Part shown: positions 50,368-58,129 of the stretch, one piece after another
Layout of the letters: the number at the start of each line of letters is the position of its first letter
Position numbering within the stretch: the first letter of the stretch is position 1
The notes under the pieces: model-generated
Seen by the model: the letters and a program-made list of their open reading frames with translations, nothing else
The model's database searches: none
Told to the model about the DNA's origin: nothing
Program-made: the position numbers and the translations under genes
Assembly (NCBI RefSeq): GCF_007828045.1
Contig: NZ_VITN01000004.1
Location: 310,001 to 374,000 of the forward strand
Origin: Nitrospirillum amazonense
GTDB taxonomy: Bacteria; Pseudomonadota; Alphaproteobacteria; Azospirillales; Azospirillaceae
Direction of reading: 5' to 3'
Length of the DNA: 64,000 nt

Positions 50368-51531
50368 ATGCTTCGCCGCCGTCTCGCCCAGATCCTTGTC
50401 GCCAGCGGTTTTCTGGCCGCCGCCTTCGGCGCCAGGGCGGAGCCTGATACCCATTCCATCACCCCCCTGGACATCCGGATCTTGCGCCCGGCCAGCGTGG
50501 TGCCGGCCACGGACGGCCGCCATCTGGTGTTCGAGGCGCTGATCAGCAATTTCTCCCCCGTGCCCATGACGTTGGCGGCCGTGCGGCTGGGCACGGCGGC
50601 ACAACCGGCCGCCCTGGCGCGATTCGAGGGCGCGGCCCTGACGGATCTGCTGTCGCGGCCCGGGCGGGCGGGCGGTGACGGCCAGCCGCCGGTGACGGTC
50701 ATACAGGGCAATACCTTCGCTGCCGCCCTGTTCGACGTGCATCTTGGCGATGATGCCGAGGTAGGGGATCTGCGGCTGGCGCTCACCATCGCGCCGTTCA
50801 AGCCCGGCCTGCCCGAGTCCACGCTGAACACGGCGGTCGCCGTCCCAGTGGACCGGGCGCCGCCGGTCGTCGTCTCCGCCCCCGTCGCCGGCACGGGGTG
50901 GGTGGCCTTCAACGGCCTGTCCGCCGCCTCCATACACCGGACCACCGTGATGGTGGTGGACGGGCAGGCGCGGGTGCCGGAACGCTATGCCATCGACTTC
51001 ATGAGGCTGACAGGGGATGGGCGGGAGTTCGGCGGGGACCAGGCGCGCAACGAGTCCTGGCCCAGCTATGGCCAGGCGGTGCTGGCCGTGGCCGATGGCG
51101 TCGTCGAGAGTGTGCGCGACGGGTTTCCGGATAATGTGCCCGGCCGGCCGCCGGCACAGAAGGTCACGCTGGACACCATAGCCGGCAACCAGGTGACCCT
51201 GCGTATGAAAGGGGGCGCGTACGCCTTCTATGCCCATCTCATCCCGGGCAGCATCCCCGTGCGCCCGGGCCAGGCCGTGCACAAGGGCGAGGTGCTGGGC
51301 CGGCTGGGCAACTCCGGTCAATCCGACGCCCCCCACCTGCATTTCCAGGTGGGGGATAGTGGGCATATCGCCGCCACCGACGGCCTGCCGTTCGTCTTCG
51401 ATGCCTTCACCCTGCTGGGCGTGGTGGCCGATACGGCCGCCGCCGACGCGGGCGGCGCCTGGACGGCAAGCCAGACGCCCCAATCACGCCACGGGCAGTT
51501 ACCGGCGGAAAACGCGGTCACCGGCTTCTGA
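50368..51531 (+). CDS. Exported M23-family (LytM-like) peptidase
   Basis: A 387-residue secreted protein with signal peptide (ILVASGFLAAAFGARA). The first half (about 25-165) is an unassigned beta-rich region. The second carries an M23 peptidase fold: YAIDFMRL with a metal-binding Asp, SYGQAVLAVADGVVESV, then GNSGQSDAPHLHFQVGD with the HxH metal site. The first zinc histidine of classic M23 enzymes is replaced in the YAIDF variant, as in a known subgroup. A cell-wall role is likely but the substrate is unproven. Starts the accessory block after rnc. Confidence 0.83.
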   Translation: MLRRRLAQILVASGFLAAAFGARAEPDTHSITPLDIRILRPASVVPATDGRHLVFEALISNFSPVPMTLAAVRLGTAAQPAALARFEGAALTDLLSRPGRAGGDGQPPVTVIQGNTFAAALFDVHLGDDAEVGDLRLALTIAPFKPGLPESTLNTAVAVPVDRAPPVVVSAPVAGTGWVAFNGLSAASIHRTTVMVVDGQARVPERYAIDFMRLTGDGREFGGDQARNESWPSYGQAVLAVADGVVESVRDGFPDNVPGRPPAQKVTLDTIAGNQVTLRMKGGAYAFYAHLIPGSIPVRPGQAVHKGEVLGRLGNSGQSDAPHLHFQVGDSGHIAATDGLPFVFDAFTLLGVVADTAAADAGGAWTASQTPQSRHGQLPAENAVTGF

Positions 51532-51545
51532 GGGGCCCTCATCAG

Positions 51546-51672
51546 AGGTCCTCGTGCGCGCCGGCCTCGCCACGCAGCCAATAGCCGGGTGCTTGGGTTC
51601 CTCCAGCACATACGCGCGCGGGGCCTGGGCCACGGGTGGCCTCGGCGGCGATCCAGACATGGCCGTCGCCGG
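51546..51672 (-). pseudogene. Decayed 3' fragment of a siderophore-interacting-protein gene
   Basis: Nucleotides 51546-51588 match 53486-53528 (the 3' end of the intact SIP region) at 41 of 43 positions. The copy then lacks a 22-bp stretch present at 53529-53550, a deletion between GCCGG repeats, and resumes with good similarity to about 51672, including a one-base insertion near 51643. Both indels shift the frame. The rest of the gene is absent. The fragment ends beside the 15-bp repeat array. Confidence 0.8.
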
Positions 51673-51732
51673 CCCTCTGGAACCCCGCCCTCTGGATCGC
51701 CGCTCTCTGGATCGCCGCCCTCTGGGGTGACG
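51673..51732. repeat. Four tandem 15-bp repeats
   Basis: Units start at 51673, 51688, 51703 and 51718. The consensus is CCCTCTGGATCGCCG; the first and last units diverge in their second half. The array abuts the SIP gene fragment and lies 41 bp from the stop of the leftward membrane-protein gene. Confidence 0.85.
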
Positions 51733-51772
51733 AGGAACCCGCCTTCGAACAGCGCCGCCGATCTCCACATAG

Positions 51773-52144
51773 TCATCGCCCAACCCACCACACCCAGAAG
51801 AAGGCCGCCGCGAGCACCGCCTCCGCGATGACTGAACGAAAGATGCCGGCGCTGACGCGTCGGGTCAGAAAGTCGAACAGTCCCAGGCACGAGAGCAGCG
51901 CGATCGCCCCGCCTGCGATCAGACAAACCGCCGAGCGCAGTTCCGACGGGGCTGCGGCTCGACCGAGGAAGAACACGAGGGCGAGGGCCAGATAGATTGC
52001 GCCCATCCTGCGGAGCAAAATTATCGAGCCCGCCGTCGCCTCGACCCCCCACTCCTTGAGCACGGAAACGCCGGCGAAGATGAAACGCAGGCCGAGAAGG
52101 CAGCCGCCGAATGCCATGACAAGCGCCATGATTTGAAATGTCAT
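51773..52144 (-). CDS. Hypothetical four-helix membrane protein
   Basis: A 123-residue protein with four predicted transmembrane segments (about 3-20, 38-58, 65-85, 98-118) and short polar loops (FAGVSVLKEWGVEA, LLRRMGAIYL). No family assigned with confidence; the layout resembles small DUF4345-like proteins. ATG 52144 was chosen; upstream in-frame residues to 52207 are strongly basic and less likely. Divergent from the AraC regulator across about 125 bp, so probably its target (inference). Less GC-rich than the core genes. Confidence 0.6.
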   Translation of the reverse strand: MTFQIMALVMAFGGCLLGLRFIFAGVSVLKEWGVEATAGSIILLRRMGAIYLALALVFFLGRAAAPSELRSAVCLIAGGAIALLSCLGLFDFLTRRVSAGIFRSVIAEAVLAAAFFWVWWVGR

Positions 52145-52269
52145 TGCCGGTCTCCCACGCGCCTTGGTGACTTTGCGCAACGACTCGCGACTGCGCTTGA
52201 AAATCATGGATCGTTGCGGCCAGACGATCTATGCTATAACGTCTATTGTTCGTTGGAGATCGTCCAAAG

Positions 52270-53196
52270 GTGGATCCGCTATCCCAAGTCATTTCGCTTT
52301 TGGAGCCGCGAGGCTACCTCGTCGGCGGCTTCCAAGCCGGCGGTGACTGGTCGATCCGCTTCGAACCCTTTGAGGGGGTCAAATGCTATGCCGTGACCGC
52401 GGGGTCTCTCTGGATTGCGGTTGAAGGCGCCGGAGAGCCGGTGCGTCTCGGACAGGGCGATTGTTTCCTATTGCCCCGCGGCAGGCCGTTCCGGGTTGCA
52501 AGCGACCTGGCGCTGCCATCCGGGGATTGGAAGCGCTATTTCCTTGGCTCCCGCGACGGCGAGCTTGTCAAATTGAACGACGGGGACGGAGTTACCGTGC
52601 TCGGCGGCCATTTCCAGCTCGCCGGGCCACAATTGGAGATGCTGCTCGGCATACTGCCGCCGATCGTCCATCTGCGGACGGAGACTGAGCGCGAGATGCT
52701 TCGCTGGGTCATTGACCAGATGGGACAGGAGCTGAGCGAGTCTAGGCCAGGAAGCTTCCTGATCCTCCAGCAACTCGTCTCCATGATCTTTGTTCAGGCG
52801 CTCCGCCTCCACCTCAACGAGCGCAACGGCGTCGGCTGGCTGTTTGCGCTCTCCGACAGGCAGGTCGGCGCAGCGATCGCGGCTATCCACCGCGAGCCGG
52901 AGCGGCGTTGGACCGTGGCGACGCTCGCCTTTGAAGTCGGGATGTCGCGATCCGGTTTCGCGGCGCGATTTGCACAGTTGGTGGGCGATGGACCGATCGA
53001 ATATCTGACACGCTGGCGCATGTTGCTCGCCAGCCGCAGTCTTTCGCGCGGCGAACCAATTGGCGCCGTCGCCCGCTCGCTCGGGTATGAATCCGAAAGC
53101 GCGTTCAGCTTCGCCTTCAAGCGCGTGATGGGCAGCGCTCCCCGCCATTACGTCCGCCTGGCGGCAAGCGTAGGAGGTGCGTCGGGGTTTGATTGA
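52270..53196 (+). CDS. AraC-family regulator with cupin sensor domain
   Basis: A 308-residue regulator: an N-terminal AraC_binding_2/cupin_6-type domain (about 1-165; LLPRGRPFRVASD marks the cupin edge) and a C-terminal double helix-turn-helix (about 205-300) with the signature AVARSLGYESESAFSFAFKRVMGSAPRHY. The start is probably GTG 52270; TTG 52246 adds eight residues. Codon use is less GC-biased than neighbouring genes, suggesting transfer. The divergent membrane protein is the likely target. It ends directly against a truncated flavoprotein gene. Confidence 0.87.
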   Translation: MDPLSQVISLLEPRGYLVGGFQAGGDWSIRFEPFEGVKCYAVTAGSLWIAVEGAGEPVRLGQGDCFLLPRGRPFRVASDLALPSGDWKRYFLGSRDGELVKLNDGDGVTVLGGHFQLAGPQLEMLLGILPPIVHLRTETEREMLRWVIDQMGQELSESRPGSFLILQQLVSMIFVQALRLHLNERNGVGWLFALSDRQVGAAIAAIHREPERRWTVATLAFEVGMSRSGFAARFAQLVGDGPIEYLTRWRMLLASRSLSRGEPIGAVARSLGYESESAFSFAFKRVMGSAPRHYVRLAASVGGASGFD

Positions 53197-53478
53197 ATGT
53201 CGCAGATGCGCGGGAAGGCTCCGTGCGCCACGGACGACGCCGCCGTGCGCATGGAACTGGCCGAGGGTGGCAAGGCGCCCAAGACGGCGATCATCGTGAT
53301 GGTGGACGAGGTTCCGTTCCACCGCGGCAAGGCCTTGAACCGGGCCCGCCCATGGGACCCGGCCTCAAGGCCGCCGCCTGGCCAGATGCTGGCCGCCATG
53401 ACCCGCAAACGCGCGGCGGAGGCAGAGGCGATCGATGCGCATTACGATCATGCCGTGCGCACCGACCTCCACGGCTGA
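53197..53478 (+). pseudogene. C-terminal remnant of a pyridoxamine-phosphate-oxidase-family flavoprotein
   Basis: A 93-residue frame whose centre (GKAPKTAIIVMVDEVPFHRGKALNRA then WDPAS) matches the C-terminal part of PPOX-type FMN-binding proteins (the group with VEEVFFHCGKAL-like strands). The N-terminal two-thirds with the flavin fold are missing. The frame begins one base after the AraC stop, so the 5' part was probably lost when the AraC block arrived. Whether the fragment is translated is unknown. It is convergent with the SIP gene, seven bases away. Confidence 0.65.
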
Positions 53479-53481
53479 AGC

Positions 53482-54918
53482 TCACAGGTTCTCGTGCGCG
53501 CCCGCCTCGCCACGCAGCCAATAGCCGGACGCCCGCATCCATTGCGCCGGATGCTTGCGGTCCTCCAGCATGTAGGCGCGCAAGGCCTTGGCCACGGCGG
53601 CCTCGGCCGCGATCCAGACATAGCCGTCACCAGGCGGCAGCTGGATGCCCTCGATGGCGTGGCGCAGGGTGGCCGCGTCGTCCGCGCCCTGGCTGTCGCG
53701 GGTTACCCAGTGGGCGGTCCAGCGCGCCTTGGTCTCGATGGCCTGCACCTCCGCCGCGCTGTCGATGGCGACGACGGTGTGGACAGGCACGCCCGGGCGC
53801 AACTCCTCCAGCCGGCGGCCGATGGCGGGCAGCCCTGTCTCATCCCCGACCAGCAGGTACCAGTCGAAATCGTCCGGCACGATCATGGAGCCGCGCGGGC
53901 CGCCGATCTCCAGCGTGTCGCCCACCTTGGCGCCCAGGGCCCAGGCTGTGGCCGGGCCGGCGTCATGCAGGGCGAAGTCCAGGGTCAGCGTGCGGTCCGC
54001 CTGGCTGAAGGCGCGGGGGGTATAGTCGCGCATCAGCGTCTGCCCATCCGGGCCGGGGAAGAACAGCTTGATATGGTCATCGGCGCCGCGGCTGTCGAAG
54101 TCCGCCAACTCGGGCGAGGTCAGGACGACGCGCAGCATCTTGGGCGTCAGGTGCGCCACGCCGGTCACGGTCAGGGTGCGCCGCCGGGTGTCGAAGCGCA
54201 TGCGGCCGATCTGGTGGCGGGGGGTATCGGTCATTCGGTCACCTGGGTCAGGTCTGTCGGGTTGGGGGGCGGGGACGGTAGGCCCGCCGTCATTGGAGGG
54301 GGAGGAGGCCAGGATCTCCGCCGTGGCGCGCCGCAGGATGGCGGCCAGGCGGCGGGCCTCGGCGGCATCGCAGCCGCGCTTGCCGTAAAGGGCTGATTTC
54401 AGGGCATGGCGGGCCTGATGCAGGTCTTCGGATGCCGCAGGATCCGCGTCGGTGACGCCGGCGAAGGCCTCGCGCACCTGCTCCATGCGGCCGCCGATGC
54501 GGCGTAGGCCCTCCAGGATGGCGACCGCCGTGCCGCGGTGGCCCTCGAGATGGGCACGGCCGCTGTCGGTGATGCGGTAGAGCTTGCGGTTGCCCTCCGG
54601 CTCCGCCGCCGCGTAGCCGATCTCTGCCAGGAAGGTCAGCGCCGGGTAAATGACGCCGGGGCTGGGGGTATAGAAACCGCCGGACTGCTCCTCCACGGCG
54701 CGGATCAGCTCATAGCCGTGGGCCGGCTTGCGCTCCAGCAGCGTCAGAAGCAGCAGTTCCAGGTCAGCGGAGGATAGCTTGCGGCTGCCGGGCATGCCGC
54801 CACCGCCCCAGAAGCCGCCGCCCCCGCCGAAGCCGCCACCGTGCTTCCAATGGTGCCACCCGCCGCGCCCGCCCATGGCCAGATAAGGGGGATGGGATGT
54901 CGTATGATCGGAAAACAT
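53482..54918 (-). CDS. PadR regulator fused to siderophore-interacting flavin reductase (NfeR-NfeF-like)
   Basis: One uninterrupted 478-residue frame. Residues 1-55 are a His/Gly/Trp-rich leader (GGRGGWHHWKHGG), then a PadR winged helix (about 45-130; HGYELIRAVEEQSGGFYTPSPGVIYP). After an Asp/Pro-rich linker, residues 229-478 are a complete SIP-family FAD protein with RDYTPRAF (FAD), LEIGGPRGS and YWLRGEAGAHE. In E. coli the His-rich PadR protein YqjI/NfeR (Ni/Fe-responsive) and the ferric reductase YqjH/NfeF are separate, adjacent genes. No stop separates them here. The SIP-start ATG at 54234 overlaps a TGA in the +1 frame (ATGA), so the fusion may stem from a frameshift that removed a normal stop. 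Translation from ATG 54234 could still give free reductase. Confidence 0.75.
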   Translation of the reverse strand: MFSDHTTSHPPYLAMGGRGGWHHWKHGGGFGGGGGFWGGGGMPGSRKLSSADLELLLLTLLERKPAHGYELIRAVEEQSGGFYTPSPGVIYPALTFLAEIGYAAAEPEGNRKLYRITDSGRAHLEGHRGTAVAILEGLRRIGGRMEQVREAFAGVTDADPAASEDLHQARHALKSALYGKRGCDAAEARRLAAILRRATAEILASSPSNDGGPTVPAPQPDRPDPGDRMTDTPRHQIGRMRFDTRRRTLTVTGVAHLTPKMLRVVLTSPELADFDSRGADDHIKLFFPGPDGQTLMRDYTPRAFSQADRTLTLDFALHDAGPATAWALGAKVGDTLEIGGPRGSMIVPDDFDWYLLVGDETGLPAIGRRLEELRPGVPVHTVVAIDSAAEVQAIETKARWTAHWVTRDSQGADDAATLRHAIEGIQLPPGDGYVWIAAEAAVAKALRAYMLEDRKHPAQWMRASGYWLRGEAGAHENL

Positions 54919-54947
54919 ATTGTACGATATAGCGAACGATATGGGGC
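54919..54947 (-). promoter_or_regulatory. PadR-fusion promoter with paired ACGATAT sites
   Basis: On the plus strand ACGATAT occurs at 54924-54930 and 54936-54942, 12 bp apart. On the coding strand these overlap a -10 candidate (TATATC, seven bases before the ATG); a -35 candidate TTGTCG lies 16 bp further up at about 54947-54952. No ribosome site lies before ATG 54918. The repeats probably bind the encoded PadR domain (autorepression), and the transcript may be leaderless. Confidence 0.5.
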
Positions 54948-54972
54948 CGACAAGAGGAAGCTGAAAAGAAAA

Positions 54973-55001
54973 CGCCCCGGCGGGCGAACCCGGCCGGGGC
55001 G
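54973..55001 (-). terminator. Intrinsic terminator after the GDPD gene
   Basis: Perfect stem CGCCCCGG with CCGGGGCG (54973-54980 and 54994-55001). Reading leftward it is followed by a T-rich tract (TTTTCTTTT), 30 bp past the GDPD stop. It insulates the PadR-fusion promoter from GDPD transcription. Confidence 0.8.
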
Positions 55002-55031
55002 TGGCGGAAAAATTTGTGAGAAGGGGCTGGC

Positions 55032-56069
55032 TCAGTGCTTCTTGCCCGGCACGGCCTCGACCGGGAAGGCCTTGGGCAGGGCGATGCCTTTGGCGGCGGC
55101 CGCCGCGCGCAGCAGCACCGGCTGGTCGGAGATGATGCCGTCCACGCCCATGTCGATCAGCTTGGCCATGTCCTCCGGCTTGTTCACCGTCCAGGGCACG
55201 ACGGTCAGGCCCAGGCTGTGCGCCTCCGCCACCAGGCCGGCGTCGATGTCGGTGTAGAGCGGCGACCAGACCTTGCCGCCGGCGGCCTTCACCGCCTTGG
55301 GCACGCTGCCGCCATGGTCCACGGGGTCGAAGCCGGCGGTCCAGGGCAGCTTGGCGGTCAGGCTGACAGACGGCTCGCGCGGGTCCTGCTCCGTCAGATA
55401 GACCGTGGGGATGGTGGGGGCCTTCTGCTGCACCACCTGCAGGGTGCGCCAATCGAAGGACTGGATCATCACCCGGTCCTCGAACTTCTCGGCCTTCAGC
55501 ACGGCCAGCACCTTGTCCACGAACACCTCCGGCGACGGGCTGTCCTCCGGGTGGGTGGGGTCGATCTTGGTCTCGATGTTCATCTTCACGGTCTTGTTGC
55601 CCGACCGCTTCACCAGGTCGATGACCTCTTTCAGGGTGGGGATGGGCGTGCCGGGAATGGGGCGCTGGTCCGGGAAATGGCTGCCATAGGCGCTGCCCGG
55701 GCGCAGTTGGCCCACGTCGTACTTCTTGATCTCATCCAGCGTCAGGCTGAAGAAGGCCGGGGTGGGGGCGGTGACGTAGGCGCCGTCCGGCCCCTTGGCC
55801 AGGTCCGGGTTCAGGTGCCGCTCATGCGAGATGATGACGGTGCCGTCCTTGGTGATGTTCATGTCCATCTCCAAGGTGGTCACGCCCAGCGACAGGGCGT
55901 GGGCGAAGGACTGCAGCGTGTTCTCCGGCCACAGGGCGCGGCCGCCGCGGTGCGCCTCGATATCCAGGTCGCGGGCCTGGGCGGGCCCCGGAGTGGAAAA
56001 CACAGCGGCTGTGGCCAGCAGGGCGGCCAGGGTCAGCCAACGCGGGGCCAAACGGTGCGGCAGGGACAT
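55032..56069 (-). CDS. Exported glycerophosphodiester phosphodiesterase
   Basis: A 345-residue periplasmic GDPD that hydrolyses glycerophosphodiesters to glycerol 3-phosphate and an alcohol. Signal peptide (TLAALLATAAVFSTPGPAQA), then the catalytic barrel with IEAHRGGRALWPENT (His, Arg, Glu), LEMDMNITKDGTVIISHE and VPWTVNKPEDM. Resembles E. coli GlpQ more than cytosolic UgpQ by its export and length. ATG 56069 was chosen. It is divergent from era. Confidence 0.92.
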   Translation of the reverse strand: MSLPHRLAPRWLTLAALLATAAVFSTPGPAQARDLDIEAHRGGRALWPENTLQSFAHALSLGVTTLEMDMNITKDGTVIISHERHLNPDLAKGPDGAYVTAPTPAFFSLTLDEIKKYDVGQLRPGSAYGSHFPDQRPIPGTPIPTLKEVIDLVKRSGNKTVKMNIETKIDPTHPEDSPSPEVFVDKVLAVLKAEKFEDRVMIQSFDWRTLQVVQQKAPTIPTVYLTEQDPREPSVSLTAKLPWTAGFDPVDHGGSVPKAVKAAGGKVWSPLYTDIDAGLVAEAHSLGLTVVPWTVNKPEDMAKLIDMGVDGIISDQPVLLRAAAAAKGIALPKAFPVEAVPGKKH

Positions 56070-56314
56070 CGAAGCGGGCTCCTGATAGACTGGTACCGTG
56101 AACCGGCCGAAGCCGGCGCGGTCGAGCTATAGCCCGGGCATCCCCTAAGCCCTTGTTAAATTTCCAAGGCGGTGCTGCAAGGCGCCCAACCGCGCAATCC
56201 TTGGATGCCGCGCCGCCGCTGGTGCCGGGGCGCGGTCTGTGTCATGAAGCCGCGCATGCGGCGGCGGGCGGGTGCCAGGGGCATCCGGGCCCGCCGTTCC
56301 CTTTGAGGATATGA

Positions 56315-57388
56315 GTGATGAGCGACGTCGAACACGGCCCGGACGGCCTTCCCCCCGATGAGGACACGATGGCCGGTGCCGCCGGTCATGACGATGAGGC
56401 GCATGACGCCGACGCGCCCGAGGGTGAGGAAGACTATCTGGACGATGAAGACGATTACGAGGATGAGGACGAGGGGGAGGAGGGCCCGGCCCTGGCCCCC
56501 ATGCGCTGCGGCTTCGTGGCCCTGGTGGGCGCGCCCAACGCCGGCAAGTCCACGCTGCTGAACGCGGCGGTGGGCAGCAAGGTGTCCATCGTCAGCCCCA
56601 AGGTGCAGACCACCCGGTCGCGCGTGCTGGGCATCGGCATGCATGACCGCGCCCAGATCCTGTTCGTCGATCTGCCCGGCATCTTTACGCCCAAGAAGCG
56701 GCTGGAGCGCGCCATGGTGGCCGCCGCCTGGTCGGGGGCGGAGGAGGCGGACCTGGTGGCCGTGCTGGTCGATGCCTCGCGCCGCGTGGATGACGACACC
56801 AATGGCATCATCCAGCGCCTGAAAGACAGCAAGCGCCAGGCCATCCTGATCCTGAACAAGATCGACCTGATCCCCTATGAACGCCTGCTGGAACTGGCGG
56901 CGCGCTTCAACGAGACGGGCGTGTTCACCGACATCTTCATGATCTCCGCCCTGACCGGCGACGGCCTGAAGGACTTCCTGGACAAGCTGGCCGCCCGCCT
57001 GCCGGAGGGCCCCTGGCTGTTCCCGGAGGACCAGCTGTCCGACATGCCGCAGCGCCTGCTGGCGGCGGAGATCACGCGGGAGAAGCTGTTCCTGCAACTG
57101 CACCAGGAACTGCCCTACGCCATCGCGGTGGAGACCGAGGCGTGGGAGGAGTTCGAGGACGGCTCCGTCAAGATCTCCCAGGTCGTCTACGTCCAGCGCC
57201 CCAACCAGAAGGCCATCGTACTGGGCAAGGGGGGCAGCAAGATCAAGTCCATCGGCGCCGCCGCTCGCGTGGAACTTGAGGAAATCCTGGACCGCCGCGT
57301 GCACGTCATGCTGTTCGTGAAGGTACGCGAGGACTGGGCCGAGAAGCCCGACAGCTACAACCAGTGGGGTTTGGACTTCAACGCCTAA
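56315..57388 (+). CDS. era: GTPase Era with acidic N-terminal extension
   Basis: A 357-residue Era, needed for 16S rRNA maturation and 30S assembly. G1 is VGAPNAGKST, G3 DLPG, G4 NKID, and the KH domain near the C-terminus has VLGKGGSKIKSIG. The first 60 residues are an extension extremely rich in Asp and Glu (EDYLDDEDDYEDEDEGEE), absent from E. coli Era (about 300 aa). Start GTG 56315 or ATG 56318. era usually follows rnc directly; here the two are about 6 kb apart. A terminator follows. Confidence 0.95.
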   Translation: MMSDVEHGPDGLPPDEDTMAGAAGHDDEAHDADAPEGEEDYLDDEDDYEDEDEGEEGPALAPMRCGFVALVGAPNAGKSTLLNAAVGSKVSIVSPKVQTTRSRVLGIGMHDRAQILFVDLPGIFTPKKRLERAMVAAAWSGAEEADLVAVLVDASRRVDDDTNGIIQRLKDSKRQAILILNKIDLIPYERLLELAARFNETGVFTDIFMISALTGDGLKDFLDKLAARLPEGPWLFPEDQLSDMPQRLLAAEITREKLFLQLHQELPYAIAVETEAWEEFEDGSVKISQVVYVQRPNQKAIVLGKGGSKIKSIGAAARVELEEILDRRVHVMLFVKVREDWAEKPDSYNQWGLDFNA

Positions 57389-57419
57389 ATAAATTTTGCA
57401 GCGTTTCTGGAATGGGTTA

Positions 57420-57456
57420 AGGGGCGGTAGTTTGCATAACTGCCAGCCCCTCTTTT
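57420..57456 (+). terminator. Terminator after era
   Basis: Imperfect stem AGGGGCGGTAG and CTGCCAGCCCCT followed by CTTTT, 31 bp past the era stop and just before the end of the convergent AT-rich gene. Confidence 0.6.
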
Positions 57457-57462
57457 GTCACC

Positions 57463-57996
57463 TTAGCTATTTCGACGAGGGGGATAGGGGATTGAATCCC
57501 AATTCTCTCCGCGTTGGGGGTCTTTCAGGTGCACGTGCCAACGAAAATTGGGCAGATCGTCCTGCCTCCAGCCACCTAAAATTAGAAACTGAGAGTTTGG
57601 TATTTCATGATGTGTTTCCGCTTCATAATGATTAATTAAATCTTGAATGCTGGACTGAACTTGAGATTCTCTTGACCTGTAACAAAACATAACACGCAGT
57701 GGCGACAATACCGTACATAGCTTGTGAAAGTCACGCAAAGACTCTTTGGATGACCAATAGTTTTCATGCTCGACGGCTATCTCAATTCTCGGGTGTGAGC
57801 TTTCTGATTTTACAAAAGCATAATCAATGCGGCCGATTTCTCCACCGATCCGTCTTGATCTGATTCTCATTTTAGCTGCTTTCGCGATGTGATCGAATAT
57901 CCGGTCCATGCTAGTGGTCCACGTCGCGCCCAGACCTGTAGGCGGGCAGTCGAATGTAGCCTTTTGCAAAAGCGTCAGAAATTTATTCGCGTCCAT
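57463..57996 (-). CDS. AT-rich orphan gene, possible PD-(D/E)xK-like protein
   Basis: A 177-residue protein (182 if started at 58011) with no family recognised. GRIDYAF and, 17 residues later, IEIAVEHENYWSSKESLRDFHKL followed by a hydrophobic strand (RVMFCY) have the D...ExE layout of PD-(D/E)xK-like nuclease folds, but the usual lysine is not evident. Codon usage and base composition are far more AT-rich than the flanks, pointing to recent transfer. It sits alone between era and the copA promoter. Function unknown; it could be a defence or repair nuclease relative, or an inactive fold (inference). Confidence 0.6.
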   Translation of the reverse strand: MDANKFLTLLQKATFDCPPTGLGATWTTSMDRIFDHIAKAAKMRIRSRRIGGEIGRIDYAFVKSESSHPRIEIAVEHENYWSSKESLRDFHKLCTVLSPLRVMFCYRSRESQVQSSIQDLINHYEAETHHEIPNSQFLILGGWRQDDLPNFRWHVHLKDPQRGENWDSIPYPPRRNS

Positions 57997-58129
57997 GTTC
58001 CTTACCATCATTCATCAGATTCTTGATTGAGTTATATCTTGATCTCTATACTCAAAGTTGGGTCAAGCCAAAGAGTTTTTGCCACTCTAAATCACGAAAG
58101 AAAATTTCTAGCTGATTTGCCTGTAGCTC

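Noticed and set aside
54919-55452. Extension of the PadR-SIP frame to 55452
   Set aside because: It crosses the GDPD terminator and antisense GDPD sequence; the His-rich PadR start at 54918 is the natural beginning.
57396-57635. 79-codon rightward frame after era
   Set aside because: It lies over the era terminator and antisense to the AT-rich gene, with no coding signature.
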